This document shows positions 45,801-57,800 of a stretch of DNA of 64,000 nt, piece by piece (the stretch's first letter is position 1; each line of letters opens with the position of its first letter). The DNA lies in the NCBI GenBank assembly GCA_013339895.1, contig JABACO010000024.1, positions 4,025,298 through 4,089,297 of the forward strand, written 5' to 3'. Under the pieces are notes generated by a model that was not told where the DNA came from, made no database searches, and worked only from the letters and a program-made list of their open reading frames with translations. Made by a program: the position numbers and the translations under genes. Source of the DNA: Ephydatia muelleri. Lineage: Eukaryota > Porifera > Demospongiae > Spongillida > Spongillidae.

Positions 45801-48800
45801 TGTCCAGAAGCAACCCAATCACTTCCAAAACAAAATCACCAAATCTCTCTTTGTATAGTGGGTTATCCTTGGACCCAAAATAAAGTTGAGCGAAATATGC
45901 ATCAGTCACACACATTCCAAGAATAGTGCAAAAGAAACGCATTGTCCATCTGGTTGTGTCAATGGACCTTTCAGTGGCCAAGTAGCCCTGGCGAAAACGA
46001 TTGTGGTAGTCCACTCGATCAACCATGGAGAAGTACTCCGCTGTTGTAGCATCGCGAGGGATCTTCTTGAAATATATGTGGCTCGATGACTCTTCGTTAT
46101 TCCAGCACTTCTTCTCATGTGGCTCTCCTTGCAGTGATGTTCCACATGTTGAAACAATCATTTTTATTTTTGCATCATTCCAACCTGTTGCAAAAATTTC
46201 TGTCCCATTACTTTCTGCCCGTAGAAAAATTGAATCACCACGATGTTCAAATGGGTATTCTTCAATGTACTTCTTTGGGAACTGAGAATGTGCAGTTTTC
46301 ACGAGTCCCATGAAATGAAGGCCATTTTCTTGGTGCATGCGCACACATGTATTGACAGATGCAAATGCACTGTCACCATATACTGTTCTTCCTGTTCCTT
46401 TCCATGGCTCTGTGAGCCTTTGTGTCACAGCAGTGCCTGCATTGTTTCCAATAGCAAACTTTTTTCTGGGTGCATATTTAGAGTCAACAGGCTCAATCCT
46501 CATCATAACATTAGTTTCACAGCAGCAGATTGCTTTGATCTCAACACCAACAGATTCAGGTTTGCGAACTATCTTAGTGATATGAGCAGCACCATCACCA
46601 AATCGGTCATCTTTGCCTCTCCACTTGCTCATGCATTCATCCACACAAAGACCTGATCCTGGTCTGATTGCAGCCAATCGAGCGTCATTGAAACCATCCA
46701 CAAGCAACTGTACTGATGCAAAACTTTGTATGCTTTTTTGCTTTCCCTTGACTACAACGGATCTGGTGTATGACACACTGCTATTATATTCCGGGTCTTC
46801 ATCAATTGGCAAAAAAGCCATTGCAGAAAAGATTCGATTGAATCGATCTATCCGCATGTCCTTTCCAAAATCAGGGTACGTGAAGGCACGGACAGAGCCA
46901 TTTTGCCAACACTCCTGCCGTGACAGATTGGGGTATAGTGTTTTCCTCAACAGAAGACCAACAAATTTGAAGAACTCATATTTGCCTGCCAGTTTTTTTT
47001 GCCTTGTTCTCTCAAATCTTTGGTTTGTGAACTCAATTATTTCAGAAATGATCTGTGGTTTTAGGAAAAATAGCAAAAAGTAGTTCAAGGCCCCATGGTG
47101 AAGATCACTCAGATTGTCATCCCAGGTAATTTTAGGTTTCTCCTTCCAACCATTTGCAACTCTAACGTCCATAGGATGTAAGTAGTGTTTCCATTGTAAA
47201 TCACCAACAGTTACGTGTGCTATTTTTTGCTGCATTTTCCTCTTCCCTCTAGTTATTTTCTGTTGCTGTTTTCTATTCACTCCTCCCGCAACAATGCCAT
47301 CTACAGCACCATCATCACAATCATCACCACCATCATCACGATCATTATCACCATCCTCATCACTACTATCATCAATGCCACCATCATCATGATCATCATC
47401 ATCACCACTCTCACCATGATCATCATCCACACTCCCATCATCATCACCACCGCCATCACCATCATCATCATCATCATTTATGTCATTCTCATTCATTGTA
47501 GTGTCATCTTCTTCACTTTCAGTTTCAACTTCACTTTCATCCATGGACTCACCGTCTTTGCTTTTGCTTACCTCTTCATCATTATTGAGGTCAACCTTAT
47601 TTGAACTGTTCTCATTCTCATCCATATCTTCTAGGTTGGCATCATCATCACTGAATTCAGATGGCGCTGACTCAGGAGTTACATTCATCCTCGACTCAAG
47701 CTTTCGCTTCCCCTTTACAGTAACTAGGTTTTCATCTAAGCTAAGAATGCGAGTTGAAACCGGGATTGGCTGCTTGAGCAAATGGAACTTGACTAATCGC
47801 GCTCGCTTGTTAGCAACTTTGGAGAGCACCTTTCCTTGCAATGTAGCCTTTTTCCAGGATTTACCTAAAAGTGCATTCCCTTGTTGCGCACTTAGTATCT
47901 TCTCAGCCAGCACGAACACCTTTGCGCCATTGTCCACCATTGTAATTGTATGGTCTGGGTACGTGCGGTCACGTGCAATTACAAATGGTGTTTCTTCTTT
48001 GACTACGGCAACTGTTATCGTAACTGAATTCTGTGAACCTCATACTGACTGATAGGAGCCATAAACTATCACTGTGAGGATCCTCAGCTCTAAACATGTA
48101 CACACGGGTTAACGTTTATATGCCATAGCTGAAATCGTAATACAAACATGTACCTATTTGATGGCTCGTGTACATTGTCAGCAATGAGTTGTCACGCACT
48201 TTTATTCGCTCCTGCTATATTGTACTGCGAGTATATGAGTTACTAACCCGAAAAACATGGCTAGCGATAGATTTGTAGTCTTGACCCTTAACCCTTCATT
48301 GTTCCAAACAATGGAAGATTATAATTGCGCTAGTTTGTCACGTTAAAAGGAGTTCAGCGAACAAATGGGATTAGCGCTAGATTAATTTTAGGAATAGTTA
48401 TGACTCCTGAAAGACCGTCATTTTAAATTGCCGTGTACGGTAATGAATTGCCGTGTACGGCAACGTAACAACGCGGAGGAACTTAAGATGCGGTTATTTG
48501 TGTTGCAGGATGATCAGAGTCCATTGTTTATATCATGTTTGAATGGACATCTTGATATAGTGAAGACACTCATTGAAGCTGGAGCTAATATCAATCAGGC
48601 CACCAAGGTCAGTACACACATACCTACACGTGTATGACATCATAGCCTGTGATCAATGCATATCTGTGTGCATGTGACCAAAGCCACACAGGCTGCATGG
48701 AGAGGTGTGTGAAGGTGATGGTGGATGATGGGAGTTATTACTTGTATCTTTTATTGCAATTTTCCTTAGCAACAATGATAACACAGCCCACACCCATCAG

Positions 48801-51800
48801 TAGGCTACATCATCATGTGGTATACAAGTCATTGCATGTGGTGCATTGTAATTAAACTCATATATCACTCAGTTGCCTGGGGTAATGAAATATCTTTAAT
48901 TTATGAATATAATGCCAAAACAGCATGATGTAATCCAATACATGAAGTGTGCAACGTTCAAACCTCTATTTTGGCAAAATGTGATCAGAAAGCCAGTTGA
49001 CCTACTTTCTGTGACCGCACACACCTGGCTCTGGTCACAAAGCTGTGCATACATGTATGTGTGCACTGGTGTGTGTAGTGATGCACAGCTTCTTACCATA
49101 TCATTGACATTGGGACCAACTGCTATCCAATGTTAATAAGTCATCAAAAATTAAAGGTCATACACTACCAGGGCCATGCACAACATGTGATGTCCAGGCA
49201 GATGTCTGGTGCATCTTACAGCCTCGGTGAGCTGAGTAAGTGTGTGCATGTGTTGAAGAGTGAATGTAGTATTCATTTGTTTTGCAAAACAACATCCTGT
49301 CATAAGGCTACCATAATTAAATGAAGTAGTTTACCCTTTGTTAATGATGGGATTTTAATTGCAGAAGGGTGGAAGTTCACTGGGCGCAGCAAGTTATAAG
49401 GGACATCTTAATATTGTGAAGACACTAATTGAAGCTGGAGCTAATTTCGATCAGGCCGATAAGGTCAGCATACGTACACCTACAGTGTATGACATCATAG
49501 CCTGTGATCATTGCATATCTGTGATCGTGTGACCAAGCCACACATCTAGCAGGGAGTGAAGTGTGAATTTGTTTTGAATACATGTAGGCATAAGGAAAGG
49601 TACAGGGAGCCAAAAGTTTCATGTAATCAAGCCTCAATTTTATTTCATCATGTGTACTACTATGGGAGAGTGCGATGAGATGGGGTGTAGAAAAGGATTT
49701 TGTGGGAGATGGAGTGTTTGGAAAGGGACGGTGAGGGTCGAGGGTTGGTACAGGTGATAGCAAACAATCAGAAATGAACGTCCAGTGTGAGCAGATTATT
49801 TCCGCACCCCCACCCTCCACTACACAAACCAGGGCACACTTACATGTAGCACAGTTTTGTGACCATAACCAGCTGTGTGAGGTCACAGAACATAGGTACA
49901 GCTAAATAGAAAGAGGTGCATATTAATTTCTGAATGAATTAGCTTTGGAGGCCATACATACCTACATGTGTATGACATCATAGCCTGTGATCAATGCATA
50001 TCTGTGTGCATGTGGCCAAGCCACACAGCCTGCAGGAAGAGGTGTGTGAAGGGGATGGTGGATGATGGGAGTTATTACTTCTATCTTGTATTGCAATTTT
50101 CCTCAGCAACAATGATAACACAGCCCACACCCAACACTAGGCTACAACATCATGTGGTATACAAGTCATTGCATGTGGTGCATTTTAAGACGCACGGAGT
50201 GATTTAATGATATACATGAAGTGTGCAACCTAAACTATATCTAGCTAAGTGCAAAGCTTTGCAGGGCTTCATGCCTTCTGTTTGTGTGTCTTCCCAATAC
50301 GTGATCAGAAAGCCAATTTTGATAAGCCATTTAATTGTTGTGAATCACTGTACATGTAGTTGAATAACAAGAAAATGAAATTCAGCACCAATGTAGCCAT
50401 TGCAACTACATGTAAGTCACACATCCGTCTTGATAACAATGACATCAGCTAATGCACGACTTACTCCTGACACAGTAAACACCAAAGTGATGTAATCAAA
50501 TACATGTAGTGTTCACCTTAGCTAGTTGTAGCAAGGTGCAGCGCCTTGCCTTTTTATTGAGGCTCCATGCCTCTATTTTGAGTGCCTGGCAGTGTCTTCC
50601 CAAAATGTATTCAGAAAGCATTTTATAAGTGATTCATTTGTTGTGCATACATGTAATTGTATAAGGTATGGTGCAGGGAGCCAAAGGTTACATGTCACCA
50701 TGTGGACGTCAAATTTCATAACATCATGTGTGCTTTTACAAATGCACAGGCAGCTGCTCATGAGACAAACTAAATCCATTGCTGGCCTAAAAGATAGCTT
50801 GCCTTCCCAACTGAACTGAAATTCATCATGTCAGAATCATAATGCAGAGCACATATGTGTAGGACTATTGCATGTCTCTCCACATATAGCTTACGTGGGT
50901 CAGAGTGACCTCATTGGAGGAGTGAGGCATCAAGGCACCTCACTAAAGTGAGGATTAATACAGCACAATTCTCAATGGTGCATTTAAACGAAGAGTGGAA
51001 CCCATGTATTGTCTTGAATTATGGTTTGGTACTCCATCAGCATTTATTGAAACAAAGGACAATGGCAGAGACACAAGAAGCAATGACACATCTCCAGAAG
51101 TTTAGCAATAAGACAGACAGGAGTACACGGGTCATCGACAGACAGAGGCAATGATTCCAAAAGACACCAGGGAGTGTGAATATCTTAAAGTGTCTTATTG
51201 TACATTAAAGGGCACTTTTATGGGAAACTACTTAAATCATTGCAGTCCTAAGCAAAATTAGATTTGCTGAATTACTAGTTTCATTATGGTGCTCCTACGC
51301 ACTGTACATTACTACTTCTTGTAGCTCCTAGCACAGCCCACACCCAACATGAGGCTACAAGATCATTTCATTTCTGTTTGTCCAATGGGATAATGCATGG
51401 TGGGGCAGGAAGAGAGCTGCAGAGGCACTCCATATGCATAACGTCATCTTTTGGGCATCAACCTCATGACCCATAGTCTCCAGTTGGTCTTCTCACTAAA
51501 CTTCACTGGAAGCTGCACACTTATTGGATTGAGTTGGGCAGGTCTCTGTCATGGTCCCTGCTCTGACACCAATGTAACAATGAACCCTTAATGGAAGAAC
51601 TGTGATGTCCACAGACAGATGTCTGGTGTGTCCTTCAAGTGCATTCCCATTGGCCAACTTACCATGTGTGCACGTGTTGAAGAGTGAATATAGAATTCAT
51701 GTGTTTTTGTTAAACAACATCCTGTCATATTTGCTACCATAAAATACGTAAAATACTGATGGGGTTTGTATTGCAGGATGGAAGGAGTCCACTATACATG

Positions 51801-54800
51801 GCAAGTCAGGAAGGACATCTTGATGTAGTGAAGACACTCATTGAAGCTGGAGCTAATATCCATCAGGCCGAGAAGGTCAGTATACATACCTACACGTGTA
51901 TGACACCATAGCCTGTGATCGATGCATATCTGTGTGCATGTGTCCAAAGCCACACACCCTGCAGGAAGAGGGGTGTGTAGGTGATGGTGGATGATGGGAG
52001 TTATTACTTCTATCTTTTATTGCAATTTTCCTCAGCAACAATGATAATACAGCTCACACCAACACTAGGCTATAACATCATAATACATCATTTCTCTGTA
52101 CGCAAATGTTCTTTGGTGTCTTGAACAAGCATAGCGCCGACGTTACGAGGTCCGATACCCTTATGGGGTTCAAATCCTCCACAACTTCACGTAGGAGCCT
52201 TGAAATCATATCACATTCTGTGCATATATAGGTAGAGCGGGTCCTGTCGCTATTGGTTTGAATTTATACCTTATACATTACGGAGATACAGCTGTGCAAA
52301 TTAATGCACATTTCCAGCTCGATTCGCACAATGAACTCTTTTCATGAAAGATTGGATGTGTCACGTCTCGAATAAAACCCGCAGCGGTTGTCTAGTGATA
52401 TTGCGTCACCTTCGCGGACGTTAGTATTCCTGGACTCATTCTGAACGATGGGTGATAAATGCGACACAAAATACAGGATTAAAAATAAGGTGCCACGAAA
52501 CTCTTCTTGTAAAGCAGTGTGACGAAAAGCATTTGGGCTTGATGAAGCCAAGTTGAAGCCATTCTCAAGAGTCTGTTCGCGTCACTTTGTTAATGGAGAC
52601 AGTCGATGTGGACCATTACTCGTACCTGCACTTCTAACACCTGTGGCGATAGTTATGGTTGCATTACTGCCAACGTTGGCTCCAAATCCTGGGGCCTTCG
52701 ACAACAGTACTGAGTAGTGGAGTTTGACGGAGGGCCTGATTTGCATGACTACGGTCGATGGTAGGTGAACTGTCGGGTTAGATTCGGCACCAATAGATGG
52801 GTTCGCTTTAGAAATGGCGCCGCTACAAGGATCTGATGCTGTGTGTTCGACAATGATCGAAGGGTTACATGTAGATGCAGCATCTCTGTTGAGTGGCAGT
52901 CACATCGTTTGTTAAACGAAGAGCGAAGTGCAGCAAAGCAATGGCAAACTGTCAGAAATGAACGACCAGTTAGAGCAGACCATTTCCACACCCCCACCCT
53001 CCACTACACACCAGCGCACACATACATGTACACGAAGGCACAGTTTAGTGACCAGAGCCAGCTATGTGGGGTCACAGAATGTAGGTACAGCTAAATAGAA
53101 TAAGGTGCATATTAATTTCTGAATGAATTAGCTTTGAAGGCCACATACTCTATGATGGGGTACGTCTCTGTCATGGTCTCTGCTCTGACACCAATGTAAC
53201 AAGCCATTATGGAAGGACTGTTTGTCAGTACCAAAGTGCTAGAATATTTATGTGAATAAGTCATCACAAAGGTCATACACTACAGGGTCATGCAGTCAGG
53301 CATCCAGCAATGCATGATTGGGTGACATAATGTTAATAACCATTCAAAAAGTAGTACAACCACGTGGTACAACAGTTCAGCTAGGGATTCAGAAATCTCT
53401 TCAGTTGTCCTCTTCAAAGCATGACCTTACAAAAGGAATACATTTTACCACCCTTTGTACATCTGTCATATGTAACGTTTCAACCCTCACCTCCACTGTT
53501 TTAAGATGCGGTTATTTGTATTGCAGGATGGTCAGAGTCCATTGTTTATATCATGTTTGAATGGTCATCTTGATATAGTGAAGACACTCATTGAAGCTGG
53601 AGCTAATATCAATCAGGCCACCAAGGTCAGTACAGACATACCTAGACGTGTATGACATCATGGCCTGTGATCAATGCATATCTGTGTGCATGTGACCAAA
53701 GCCACACAGCCTGCATGGAGAGGTGTGTGAAGGTGATGGTGGATGATGGGAGTTATTACTTGGATCTTTTATTGCAATTTTCCTTAGCAACAATAACACA
53801 GCCCACACCCATCAGTAGGCTACATCATAATGTGGTATACAAGTCATTGCATGTGGTGTATTGTATGACACACGGCATGATATAATCCAATACATGAAGT
53901 GTGCAACGTTCAAACCTCTATTTCGGCAAAATGTGATCAGAAAGCCAGTTGACCAACTTTCTGTGACCGCACACACCTGGCTCTGGTCACAAAGCTGTGC
54001 ATACATGTATGTGTGCACTGGTGTGTGTAGTGGAAGCTGAATTAATTATACTGACTATAGTGATATTTCTATTGCAGAAGGGTGGAAGTTCACTGGGCGC
54101 AGCAAGTTATAAGGGACATCTTAATATTGTGAAGACACTAATGGAAGCTGGAGCTAATATCAATCACGCCGATGAGGTCAGTATACATAGACATAAAGTG
54201 TATGACATCATAGTCTGTGATCATTGCATATCTGTGTTCGTGTGACCAAGCATCTAGCAGGGAGTGAAGTGTGAATTTGACATGTAGGCATAAGGAAAGG
54301 TACAGGGAGCCAAACGTTTCATGTAATCAAGCCTCAATTTCATTGCATCATGTGTACTACTACAAAACGGCTCATCAGACTAAATTTAGCACTAGATATT
54401 AATGAAATTTGACAACTTTTTCTCATGTACTCTAAATGTGTGCCCCAATTTATGCCCATTGTCCTGGCCTAAAAGATAGCACCTTGCCTTCACATAAGTC
54501 TAGGAAGAACTGATATACAGTCTGTAGATCATGTCAGTATCCTAATGCAGAGCACATATGTGTAGATCTATTGCATGTCTCTCCACATGTAGCTTACACA
54601 GGTCATAGTGACCTCATTGGAGGAGTGAGGCATCAGGACACCTCACTAAAGTGAATATTAATTCTTGATGATGCATAGTTCTCACTTCTCCCAGATACCC
54701 ACATTGACATATCCATAGGTGTAAACCTCTGTCATACACTCATATATGGGCGTGTAGAAAAGGAGGTTGTGGGAGATTGTTGGGGATGGAGTGTGTGGAA

Positions 54801-57800
54801 GGGGAGGGTGAGTGTTGAGGGTTGGCACTGGTTGAGGAAAGCAATAGCAGAGATGAATATCCAGTGTGAGCAGATTATTTCCACACTCCCACCCTTCACT
54901 ACACACACCAGTGCACACATGCATGTAAGCAGAGTTTTGTGACCAGAGCCAGGTGTGTGAGGTCATGGATCATGGGTACAACTAAATACAAAGAAGTGCA
55001 TTATTGAATTATTTTTGTGCTAGAACCAATTCATGTAAGGGGAGGTAGATGGGAAAATAATGGGGAAGGAAGAAAGATGCTGAGGCACTCTGTATGCGTG
55101 ACATTATACAGGTGCATTCTCATTGGCCTACTGGTGAAGTGTTAAAGAGTGAATTCAGGATTCATGTGTTTTTGCAAACCAATGTCCTGTCATATAGGCT
55201 ACAGTAAGTAAACGAAGTAAAATACCCTTTGGTTACATGATGGCATTTGTATTGCAGAATGGTGAGAGTCCACTGTTCATCACAAGTCAGAATGGACATC
55301 TAGATGTAGTGAAGACACTAATTGAAGCTGGGGCTAATATCTATCAGGTCACTATAGTCAGTACACACATACCTACATGTGCATCCATTCAATTAAAAAT
55401 TACTAAATTACATCACCATGTGGGTCAGCCTGGGCCATACAATAAAATGAAATTCAGCACCAATGTAGCCATTGCAACTACATGTAAGTCACACATCCAT
55501 CTTGATAACAAGATTTGACCACCTGATCTCCTGGAAACTAAACACCATTCATATCTATCTACTATGCACTGAATGACATCAGCTAATGAGTGACTTACTC
55601 CTACACTTACGTGATGTAATAGAATTCACTCTAGCTAGTTGTAGCAAGGTGCAGCGCCTTGCCTTTTTATTGAGGCTCCATGCTTCTGTTTAGAGTGCCT
55701 GGCAGTGTCTTCCCAAAATGTGATCAGAAAGCATTTGATAAGCCATTCATTTGTTGTGAATACATGTAGTTGCATGAGGTATGATGCAGGGAGCCAAAGG
55801 TTACATGTGGTCATGTAAATCTCAAATTTCATTACATCATGTGTGCTCTTACAAAATAGAAGGCAACTGCCCATGAAACAGACAAAATACAAAAGGGTAG
55901 ATTTGAAATTAATTACAAAGTAGTTCTTTTATGGTCAAGCTCACTTCTCCCACATACTGTACACACATTGACATATTATAAGTGTAACCTCTTCTACTCT
56001 TTCATGGAAATCACATTGGTTTATGAAAATTATTTATAGAGCAGAGTAAATGGTACTGACTTGTCAAGTGGTCGTGATACACTTTCAAGACCATATCATC
56101 GCTATTGGGACCAAGTATTCAAGATAACCCCAATAATCTGTATATATATCACTGGCTGTACAGATCCTAGTCTTTTGTTTCACCTTCTCAGATGTCTGGT
56201 GCTTTATGAGAGCAATGTGGGTGTGATGAGGAAGGATGATGGGAATGGTGGGTGTGGTGAGAGAAGGTTGTGGGAGATTGTTGGGGATAGAGTGTTGGAA
56301 AGGGAGGGTGAGGGTCTATGGTTGGTACAGGTTGAGGGAAGCGATAGCAAACAATTAGAAATGAACGTTCAGTGTGAGCAATTCATTTCCACATTCGACC
56401 CTCCGCTACACGCACCCTGCAGGAAGAAGTGGAGAGTGTATGATGGGAGTTATTACTTGTGTCTTTTATTGCAATTTTCCTTAGCAACAATAACACAGCC
56501 CACACCCATCAGTAGGCTACATCATCATGTGGTATATACAAGTCATTGCATGTGGTGTATTTTATGACACATGGCATGATTTAATGAAATACATGAAGTG
56601 TGCAACCTAACTAGTTGTAGCAAAGTTCTGCATTTTGCTGGGCTTCATGCCTCTATTTTCTAACGTCTTCCCAAAATGTGATCAGAAAGCCAATTTATTT
56701 GTTGTGAATACACTGTACATGAAGTTGCGTAAGGTATGATGCAGGTGCCAAAGGTTACATGTGGTCATGTGAACCTCAAATGTCATTACATCATGTGTGC
56801 TCTTACAAAATGGACAGGCCCTCTTACCATGAAACAAACTAAATTGAAAAGGGCAGATTTGAAATAAATTGCGAAGTAGTTCTTTAATGCTCTAGCTCAC
56901 TTCTCCCACATACCCACATTGACATATCATAAGTGTAACCTCTATCATCCACTGATGCATGGACATCGCATTCCACAGGTTATAACGAATTATGAAAATT
57001 CTTTTTTGAGCATAGTAAATTATACTGACTTGCCAAGTAATAATGATTCGCTTTCAAGACCATATTATCGCTGTTGGGACCAACTAGTACAGATCCAAGT
57101 CTGTTGTTTCCTTCTCAGATGTCTGGTGTTTTACGAGAGCAATGTGGGTGTGATGAGGAAAGATAATGGGAATGGTGGGTGTGGTGAGGGAAGGTGTAGA
57201 AAAGGAGGTTGTCGGAGATTGTTGGGGATGGAGTGTGTGGAAAGGGAGGGTGAGGGTCGATGGTTGGTACAGGTTGAGGGAAATGATAGCAAACAATTAG
57301 AAATGAAGGTTCAGTGTAAGCAACTTATAGCTGATTATAAAATTGGTTTATCAAGCTAAAATGTACTGGCTATAGTGACACACAACGACTTCAAGACCAT
57401 ATCATTGATATTTGGACCAAACTATTCAAGATAACCAATTGTATATATAATTGGGTCAAAATTGCGTCACGAATATATTATAAAACGTTATAAAATTGTA
57501 TCGCGTTTGAATTGCTATAGCTTTCAAACGATTAACGCTTTCGACTTTCTATTTTCAACGTGTCATAATACCTCTGTATGCAAATATACTTTGGTGTCTT
57601 GCACAAGCATAGTGCCACCGTTACGAGGTCCGATACCACACGGCGCGACAGTGTACCGTATGCAGCCTTGTATATTGCACCCATACTAATCGATACTCGT
57701 CTGCACTCGACACGTGGGCAGTTTTTCACACGTCACGAATGCGGCGCCATGTATACGTCTCAGAACGAACACTTCGCTTATACGTATGATATCGCGGTCT

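Larger units (their letters stand above)
45225..54060 (+). repeat. Tandem ankyrin block, copy 3 (with piggyBac)
   Basis: Third block copy, about 5.7 kb of block sequence plus 3.1 kb of piggyBac. It has exons at 48509, 49365, 51777 and 53527 and block Y. It diverges after about 54050, where copies 1 and 2 go on into block Z but this one goes straight to a type-2 exon at 54078. Confidence 0.75.

Noticed and set aside
46243-48052. Several plus-strand frames over 80 codons
   Set aside because: Antisense of the piggyBac transposase, including its acidic Asp/Gly codon repeat.
32895-54018. Recurrent 60-80 codon frames such as HTYMYAQLCDQSQVCAVTE
   Set aside because: Copies of one intronic repeat (CTGGCTCTGGTCACAAAGCT) present in both orientations around ankyrin exons; open by chance and not preserved as protein.
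32420-54060. Long direct repeats as possible LTR ends of a large element
   Set aside because: The repeated blocks contain host ankyrin exons and are contiguous tandem copies; no primer-binding site, polypurine tract or LTR-type coding region was seen.
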